A DNA stretch of 22,614 nt, from assembly GCA_027575805.1 (NCBI GenBank), contig JANBPU010000255.1, positions 1 through 22,614 on the forward strand. The letters run 5' to 3'. Positions 16,649 through 22,614 of the stretch are shown piece by piece. The position numbers and the translations under genes are program-made. Each line of letters begins with the position of its first letter. Position 1 is the first letter of the stretch. The DNA is from Mycoemilia scoparia (Eukaryota > Kickxellomycota > Kickxellomycetes > Kickxellales > Kickxellaceae). A model generated the notes under the pieces. The model saw only the letters and a list, made by a program, of their open reading frames with translations. It was not told the origin of the DNA and made no database searches.

Positions 16649-19600
16649 CTAGTCACTAATGGATAAATTATTTAATGATGATGCTGATGGTGGTGTTTGT
16701 TGTGAATTATTGGATTGGTCGTTTTGTTGATGGTGATGTGGATCGCTGATTTTATCGTTTTGGTTTGTGCTTGGTAATAAGAGTGGAGATGATATTACCA
16801 TCTTTGGACTGACATATCCACCAGCCTCGCTATTACTACTGCCAAGTCTATTATTGTTAGATGGCAGTGTTTCAGGATTCTCGGAAGCTTTAGTTGCGGT
16901 AGAAGTAGGAACTGATCCACCAAAATGCTTTTGGTAGTTGTAGTAATAATGGTTGTAAGGTCTTGGTGATACTCCAAGCAAAGCTGTAGCCGAAGACGAT
17001 GCCGTAGTAGTAGCAGCAATAGTAAAATTACTAGTGCTCTTATTGTTGTTAGCATGGTTGTCTAATGTACTGGCCCGTCTCCTCATCCCTCCGCTGTTAT
17101 TATTATTATCATTGTTATTAATCTTGTTGAACATTTTGTTGTCCTGTTGCTTATACCCCAACGGACTCGAGACTTTGACCAAATGTGGCTGGTTAACAGT
17201 ATTATTGTTGCCCAACTGGGAGTATTGCAAAGCTGGTGATAATCCCGAGTGTTGATGGTGGTGGAATTGTGTTAGTCTAGAAGAACCCATTACTCCTAAT
17301 AGTGAGGATGATGATGATGATGAACCAACAACTGAAGTAGTAATGTCAGATGCATCAGATTTTGCTTGTCCAAGTAGATACGAAGATCTGTGATGAGTAT
17401 CTGGAAAGTGAATTCCCAATGGTCGTTGCAACTGTTGTTGAGATAAGCCAGCCTGATCGAAAGATCTTACAGATCTGCGATCATCACGAGAATATTCGCT
17501 GCTGCTATCCAAAGATGATTCAACGTCAGTATCGTCATCAAATAGTGCAATGGGGTTTTGTGATAATAACGAATTACGGTGATGGCCACCACGCCTGGGA
17601 GAACCAGAAAGCCTGGGGCTTTTGGATTGTTCCTTTGGGGTTGGAATTTTTATCTCAACGAGTTTGGAAGTTGTTTCGGAATTAGACAAACTGCTTTTCC
17701 TCTCATCACTACAAACGCTGCTTTGGCTTTCGTTAAGTTTAAGCGCAGTGCCGGTATGTTGAGGTCTATCAAATGGAATTGGCTTGCCTCCACCCATTGG
17801 AACACCATGCTTAGCCAAATATTGCGATGTGGCGGTAGTTGATGCGCTTGTTTTTGGTACTGGTTGAGGTGGCGACAATGGTGATGAATTTACGGTCTTT
17901 GATTTAAACCAAGAAATCGCAGCAGCACCAAGCTTGGACTTGCGTGCATTGTTTGCTATATTGGCTGCGCCAGTCATCATTTTTGTCTTGAAACCTTCGG
18001 ATGTAGGAGAAGTAGGAGACTGTTCATCGCCAGGGTCTTTTCTATTATTATTATTATTATTACCGCCACCACCTTCATTACCACTGTTATTATTTGAGCT
18101 ATTGCTATCTCTCTTATTCTGAGACGAGGCTTTTCGAGATCTTAGTGATGAAAATGATGGCGTTCGTTTCTTTAATACTGTTTTGGCTTTTCCATTGCCG
18201 TCTTGACATTCTTTGGGCAAGAAATCAGTATGGCTTATACCTCCAGTATCCATCTTTCGTGAACTCAGTTTCCTTCGAAGACTTTTACGCGACTCGCTTG
18301 AACTACTGTGAAAGATACCAGATCTCGAGGAAGATTGATTGGGCGATAGCGAAGGTGAGGGCGACGTTGAGGATTTATCATTCTTAGTGTTTATGCAATC
18401 CTTTGCTGGAGGAACAGCTAGCAACCCATTTTTGTCTCCTGTTGTTGCTGTTGAGCTTGTTTTCTTGTGCATTCCGTGGCTATATACAGTACGACCTTCG
18501 TAGTGATGAGTGTTTATAGATTCTTCATCAGACGAATCCATGAGCTCAAGATCTTCTGGCATCCTATCAAGGTGTATTATCGAATCCGAGGCCGCAGCCT
18601 TTTTCTCGGTGCTAGCAGTAGAGGCAGGGCTACTTTTGGTTGTTGATGTGGCAGGGTCATTTTGCGAAGGGTTAGCAGGTTTACTATTTCTTGTTCTAAA
18701 TCTAGTAAACCGAGCAAAGAAGGATTGAGCCTTTGTTAGCTCAGGAGTAGCACTATTATTATTGTTGTTGAGTGACTGTCCACCCTTTTCATTGAGCCCA
18801 GACTTTTCATTAACAGATTCATCCTTTGATTTTCTCTTTTCTCTATCACCACCTGTAACAGATTTGGCTGGCGCCTCCTTTTCGCCTTTGGTGGTGCCAG
18901 TTATAGGCCCATTAGGCTTTTCAGGGAAATCGTTTTCCAAAATAGCACCCAATTCCGAGGCATGGAAAAACACCGTATCATCCATATATGGTAGCACAAT
19001 ACTAGTGCTAATAGCTTCGTATACCAGTTTTTCGATAACATTCAGGACCATGTCGTATGTTATTTGTCTATCGAATATGATGGGGTTGATCTTGAGGTCA
19101 AGCTTAGGCATTTCATAAAACCCGACCCAGGCCCGGTTAGTTGGTGGCTCCTTGATTTTGACCAGCAACCTTCCTTTGAGATAATTCAAGTGGACTGCCA
19201 GGGCTAATGATAGACGCAGCCCACCGGCTTTGAAGGCGGTTCTGAGTTCAGCGCTAAATCCCCCGTAGTATTCTACATCAAGTTCCATTTCTAGTTCTCC
19301 CGCATTGCTTAGGGATAATAGTTTGGGGTTTGATATGATGGGGACGTGGTTTCCGACATGTAGGTCTGCTACCTTTATGGGTTCTAAGTATGAGGGCCGC
19401 TTTATCCTGTCGAACTTGGATTGGATCTTGTCAATAAAGTACTGGTGCATTGCTTTTGTTCTATAGACGCTTATAAATATACGACCAAGAACTGCGTTTA
19501 GCCATTCATCGCTTTTCACTGTGGGTTGGTGGTCTGTTAGTAATAGTGGTGCTGAAGTATCTATAGACTTTGCTGAAGCCATTGACTTGTTTCTCTTGTG

Positions 19601-21121
19601 TCCTTTTTCTTGTAGTAGTGCCTCATCCTGAGTCTCATCGTCGTCGTCGTTGTTGCTATCAGCTATAACATTATTAAGTACAACCTTCATAGTAGCTTGA
19701 TCCAGCATCATGGCTTTTTTGCGATTTATAGATTGTTTGTCACGCCTTCCTGCTAACGATGCTTTTATTAAAGCAAAATACCAATCTTCTTTTTCTGTTG
19801 GCCTATCACAGTATACATAATAATTCAAAGGCAAGTGGCCATGAACTGGTAGAGTATCACCAGCGCCAGCAGAGCTGTCTTTAGCCGATTGTTCTGGTGG
19901 TGACGACGACGAAGATGATGATGGTATCTGGTCGTGAGGTGTTAGTTTGATTGGCTTTTTACGAGAAAAGGACTGAGAATCGCGGGTATTCGGATCCAAT
20001 AAAAGACTGACATCATAATACGAAAGTATTATGATACCTCTGCCCTCCATCTGCTGTTCTGAGTCGTACATGAATAATGTGTTTTGTTTGAGGACGCAAT
20101 ATACACTGTTTGGCGGCCTTTCTTTTGCAGACATCATGCTTAGATCTGATCCCGCACTTTTGACCCATGAGCCATTCGAATTGGAAGTCTGGACCATTGA
20201 TTCAGAAATTGCGTCCTTGCTGCCATATGCTGTTGTGTGTAGTGTGGTTGATGCTGGAATGTTTGGGCTACTGTTAGCACCGTGAATGTTGGTATTAGCC
20301 GGTGTGCCTGATTTGGCTCCTTTTATAAACCTGATTCCCTTTGTAAAGTAGTCTGATAACTTTCTGGATTCGACGGGCTCGCCTTGATCTTCCTTTTTGG
20401 TTACGCGCAACCATCCCGTGAGAACGATGTCTTCGTATTCAGACGCCATGAGGATTTTTGATCTGGCTGTACCAGAGCTGTTTGGCGGGAAAACATCGGA
20501 TCCGGTAGTGGTTCCTGATGAGGCCAATGATGAATCGCCAGACGGAAACCTTGAGTGGGCAATAGTGCTTCTTCTGGATAATGATGAGGGCGGAGGTAAA
20601 GAGCTGGTACTCCCGCGTCTTTTAGAAGGAGGGCATGGCGATGAATCGGTGGTAGCAGGTTTCGCATAGGTGGCACATATACGATCGAGCTTTTCCCTCA
20701 ATGGATAATACTTGAGTTCGTGCGGCGGGGAATATGACGACCCCATGAATAAGCCGGCGCAGCTATCGCCGCCACCACCACTAATATTGTCACCACGGCT
20801 GTTCACAGAAGCACCGTGGCCATCAGCTTTGTTGAAAATGTCAAAGTCTACGCTGTTCGAACGTCGTGGATAGCCTCCGCCTGTTCTGGGAGTTTCGCCC
20901 GATTGCCCCCTGATGAATCGCTGTTGGTGATGATGGCCGTATGGCTGCTGCCACCGTCGTCGTCTCCGTGCTCTAACCTCAGGCGAATCGGCCTTGGGGC
21001 ATCTAAACCAAGCACCGACTACAACAAGCACCAAAATCGTAGGAAATGCCAGAAACCCACAGAAGAATATGGCCAGGTTTCTTACTGTTTCCCATTTCAA
21101 AAGCAATGACAACAAAAACAT
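16649..21121 (-). CDS. PH-SMP domain lipid-transfer protein, Nvj2/TEX2 type, with a very long C-terminal tail
   Basis: This is a single-exon frame of 1490 residues. A membrane anchor lies at about 15-39 (LAIFFCGFLAFPTILVLVVV), followed by a basic stretch (RARRRRRW). A split PH domain covers about 228-456: EDIVLTGWLRV, then after a Ser-rich insertion SVYCVLKQNTLFMYDSE and IIILSYYDVSLLL, then after a second insertion NYYVYCDRPTEKEDWYFALI. An SMP domain follows at about 537-712, from DEWLNAVLGRIFISVYRTKA through MELDVEYYGGFSAELRTAF to LVYEAISTSIVLPYMD. In yeast Nvj2 and animal TEX2 this layout anchors the protein in the ER and moves lipids at contact sites. Those relatives end not far beyond the SMP domain. 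Here about 750 further residues follow, rich in Ser, Asn and charged residues, with islands such as SFFARFTRFRTR (800-811) and GFKTKMMTGAANIANNARKS (1043-1062). The family call is strong; the role of the tail is unknown. Confidence 0.88.
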   Translation of the reverse strand: MFLLSLLLKWETVRNLAIFFCGFLAFPTILVLVVVGAWFRCPKADSPEVRARRRRRWQQPYGHHHQQRFIRGQSGETPRTGGGYPRRSNSVDFDIFNKADGHGASVNSRGDNISGGGGDSCAGLFMGSSYSPPHELKYYPLREKLDRICATYAKPATTDSSPCPPSKRRGSTSSLPPPSSLSRRSTIAHSRFPSGDSSLASSGTTTGSDVFPPNSSGTARSKILMASEYEDIVLTGWLRVTKKEDQGEPVESRKLSDYFTKGIRFIKGAKSGTPANTNIHGANSSPNIPASTTLHTTAYGSKDAISESMVQTSNSNGSWVKSAGSDLSMMSAKERPPNSVYCVLKQNTLFMYDSEQQMEGRGIIILSYYDVSLLLDPNTRDSQSFSRKKPIKLTPHDQIPSSSSSSSPPEQSAKDSSAGAGDTLPVHGHLPLNYYVYCDRPTEKEDWYFALIKASLAGRRDKQSINRKKAMMLDQATMKVVLNNVIADSNNDDDDETQDEALLQEKGHKRNKSMASAKSIDTSAPLLLTDHQPTVKSDEWLNAVLGRIFISVYRTKAMHQYFIDKIQSKFDRIKRPSYLEPIKVADLHVGNHVPIISNPKLLSLSNAGELEMELDVEYYGGFSAELRTAFKAGGLRLSLALAVHLNYLKGRLLVKIKEPPTNRAWVGFYEMPKLDLKINPIIFDRQITYDMVLNVIEKLVYEAISTSIVLPYMDDTVFFHASELGAILENDFPEKPNGPITGTTKGEKEAPAKSVTGGDREKRKSKDESVNEKSGLNEKGGQSLNNNNNSATPELTKAQSFFARFTRFRTRNSKPANPSQNDPATSTTKSSPASTASTEKKAAASDSIIHLDRMPEDLELMDSSDEESINTHHYEGRTVYSHGMHKKTSSTATTGDKNGLLAVPPAKDCINTKNDKSSTSPSPSLSPNQSSSRSGIFHSSSSESRKSLRRKLSSRKMDTGGISHTDFLPKECQDGNGKAKTVLKKRTPSFSSLRSRKASSQNKRDSNSSNNNSGNEGGGGNNNNNNRKDPGDEQSPTSPTSEGFKTKMMTGAANIANNARKSKLGAAAISWFKSKTVNSSPLSPPQPVPKTSASTTATSQYLAKHGVPMGGGKPIPFDRPQHTGTALKLNESQSSVCSDERKSSLSNSETTSKLVEIKIPTPKEQSKSPRLSGSPRRGGHHRNSLLSQNPIALFDDDTDVESSLDSSSEYSRDDRRSVRSFDQAGLSQQQLQRPLGIHFPDTHHRSSYLLGQAKSDASDITTSVVGSSSSSSSLLGVMGSSRLTQFHHHQHSGLSPALQYSQLGNNNTVNQPHLVKVSSPLGYKQQDNKMFNKINNNDNNNNSGGMRRRASTLDNHANNNKSTSNFTIAATTTASSSATALLGVSPRPYNHYYYNYQKHFGGSVPTSTATKASENPETLPSNNNRLGSSNSEAGGYVSPKMVISSPLLLPSTNQNDKISDPHHHQQNDQSNNSQQTPPSASSLNNLSISD
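18043..18066 (-). repeat. Asn-coding trinucleotide repeat in the SMP protein gene
   Basis: A TTATTA run on the plus strand encodes the NNNNNN block near residue 1021-1026. Similar AAT/AAC runs occur elsewhere in the same gene and in the neighbouring Asn/Thr-rich gene. Confidence 0.75.
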
Positions 21122-21837
21122 TCTTATTCGAATTTGATATATATTACAACTCTCTGGGTCGGTGTGGTGTTACGGTATCGGCAACTAGCTCTCTCCCACA
21201 CTGCTTTGGCCAAGAGTACAAGCTATCCTGTATCTTCCTCTCCCTGTCTCAATGTATGTACTTTTCGGTGGTGGAATTTGGTACTGTGGTCTATTTCTTC
21301 TACTCCCCGTGCTCGGGTTTCTTTCTTCTGGTAGTGATAATGCACAGCGGCTAGAAGCTTGACAAAATGCGTAATTACCAAGCGACAAAAGGTCCCTTAA
21401 ATGTCAGTTGAAAGACATAAATAATGTGTATGTATGCGTTTGAAAGCGAGAAAGAAGGCGAAGCAAAATTCAAAAGAGAGCGGGGAAGGCTATGGAGGCA
21501 CAGTGGCAAGTGGGAAAGAAGGATTTGGTAACAAAATGGACTTAATAATGCTGGCAAAGAGGAGACGTGGTATGTTTGTGACGAATACTGAGAAAAAGCC
21601 ACAAGCAGCGTGGTTGTTCCATTACATCGAGCCTCATCATTATATTGGCATTGATTAAAACAGGAATTGGTCAGATTTCTTTCACACTTCACAATCGCCA
21701 ACCGCTCCGTCAATCTGGTGTGCGAATAAATGGTCTATTCGCGAAATAAAGTCTAGAACCTTCAATACTCCTTCCCTCACACACAAACAAACAATTTCCC
21801 GATTCACTTGCTATTACATTACATCGCACAACACAAC
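21122..21837. other. Upstream region of the SMP protein gene
   Basis: It presumably holds the leftward promoter of the gene at 16649-21121. Frames on both strands (21046-21354 plus, 21375-21713 minus, 21434-21658 plus) overlap one another and show no domain. A TATATAT on the minus strand ends only about 15-25 bases before the ATG, too near to act as an ordinary TATA box for this start. Confidence 0.5.
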
Positions 21838-22008
21838 CAAGGCTTTCTCCATGTACATGACAGTGTCTCCTTTAAAGGTGTACCAGAATAGTACCTTAGG
21901 AAACAGCCAATAGCCCGTTAAACTCCAGCTGAAGTGTATGGCTTATGGGCTGACTTTCAGGGAATGCATGAGGGTACCAGTCTTTTCCCTTTTGGTGACA
22001 AACTTGTC
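21838..22008 (+). repeat. MITE-like element, family 3, copy b
   Basis: This aligns with 2070-2246 in the same orientation. Matching blocks are CAAGGCTTTCTCC against CAAGTTCTCCGCC, TGTCTCCTTTAAAGGTGTAC against ATCTCCTCCAAAGGCATAC, GTATGGCTTATGGGCTGA, GGGAATGCATGAGGG, and a TCTTTTCCCTTTTGGTGA end. The left terminal repeat has decayed more than the right one. Confidence 0.65.
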
Positions 22009-22180
22009 GCATAGTGATAGTCACAACGCTAGTCATGTCGTATTTGTTCTAAAGAAACAGCTTAATGAAGTTAGATACATCTAATAATGTTATATGAAAA
22101 GGGTGGTCTCCTGCATTCAGCATGTGATCCCAGGGCCGATTGTTGCATTTTATAGCCAGACTATAATTTGTATGACTATA

Positions 22181-22235
22181 TGATATGAGTAATAATTTTT
22201 GAAGGGTACCTTTTGGTGGCCAATGATCCATACTT
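22181..22235 (+). repeat. Truncated family 1 element, left half only (copy f)
   Basis: GAGTAATAATTTTTGAAGGG and TTTTGGTGGCCAATGATCC match the family 1 left end and core. The rest of the interior and the right terminal repeat are missing, and the sequence turns into unrelated AT-rich DNA. Confidence 0.65.
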
Positions 22236-22537
22236 GCTTTGTTTATATAAGTCAAAATACGAAGGTATCTTCTTTGGTTGAGGGCCTTATAACCAAAGCC
22301 TTAATGATTCTTTGTTAAACCCAAATAAACTGCACCGTTTATCTTTCTTTGGCTCTAATATTCTTTAATGGGTAGTTAGATCACGACCCTTGCTTTATTG
22401 CTTTCTCGGCTAGTAATAGCATCATCCAAATCCTCATCTATATTCACATTGATTTTCTATTTCTAGAAAATGATTTGTAATATAATAGAAAACCTATTTT
22501 TAGAAGCCATGAGCCAAATCCGAATTCCATCGCACGT
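22236..22537. other. Intergenic, no gene seen
   Basis: AT-rich sequence between two family 1 copies, without an open frame or RNA gene signal. Confidence 0.5.
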
Positions 22538-22614
22538 ATATGGGCAATAATTTTTGAAGGATAAATTTTGGGGACCAATGATTATAGGGGAAATCACAGC
22601 CAAATGGATGTCCA
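22538..22614 (+). repeat. MITE-like element, family 1, copy g (cut by the window edge)
   Basis: It starts ATATGGGCAATAATTTTTGA and continues with TTTTGGGGACCAATGATTAT, AGGGGAAATCACAGCC and ATGGATGTCCA. It is nearly identical to the first part of copy d (1819-1938). The right terminal repeat lies beyond the window. Confidence 0.75.

Noticed and set aside
20397..20676. Frames of about 90 codons on both strands inside the SMP protein gene
   Set aside because: They are alternative frames of a long coding sequence whose real frame carries the PH and SMP motifs.
1..22614. CRISPR array, bacterial operon or phage-like module
   Set aside because: The repeats are dispersed inverted-repeat elements rather than regularly spaced direct repeats, and the genes have eukaryotic introns, TATA boxes and polyadenylation signals.

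Overview
The window looks like nuclear DNA of a fungus, most likely an early-diverging filamentous fungus of the Mucoromycota. The evidence is AT-rich intergenic DNA, a few short GT-AG introns (one with a perfect TACTAAC branch site), TATA boxes close to starts, AATAAA signals after stops, and coding regions rich in Asn, Ser and Thr. The species cannot be fixed from the sequence alone.

Layout. At 1-268 (minus strand) is the broken 3' part of a LINE-type reverse transcriptase, open at the window edge. It nearly touches the 5' end of an intact tRNA-Val(AAC) gene (276-348). From 350 to 4400 there is no convincing protein gene. This stretch holds a crowded set of short inverted-repeat elements (MITE-like) belonging to three families that I define here by comparing the window with itself. 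The same families recur at 6611-7140 and 21838-22614.

The protein genes are: a secreted, probably GPI-anchored double-psi beta-barrel (RlpA/expansin-like) protein (4412-5611, +); an unrecognised acidic protein with a faint cyclin-like look (7355-8605, +); an F-box/leucine-rich-repeat protein (9893-11407, -), with a possible small LRR remnant downstream (9140-9343, -); the mitochondrial phosphate carrier in three exons (13535-14956, +); an unrecognised Asn/Thr-rich protein, probably in two exons (15292-16473, +); and a very large Nvj2/TEX2-type PH-SMP lipid-transfer protein (16649-21121, -), convergent with the preceding gene.

The genes are independent transcription units, not an operon or an obvious pathway. 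Two act in organelle or membrane biology (phosphate import into mitochondria; lipid transfer at membrane contact sites), one at the cell wall or surface, and one probably in ubiquitin ligase targeting. I do not see a self-contained new defence or biosynthetic system. The most unusual signals are the LINE fragment abutting the tRNA gene, the tandem end-sharing MITE cluster at 1432-1938, and the roughly 750-residue low-complexity tail on the SMP protein.
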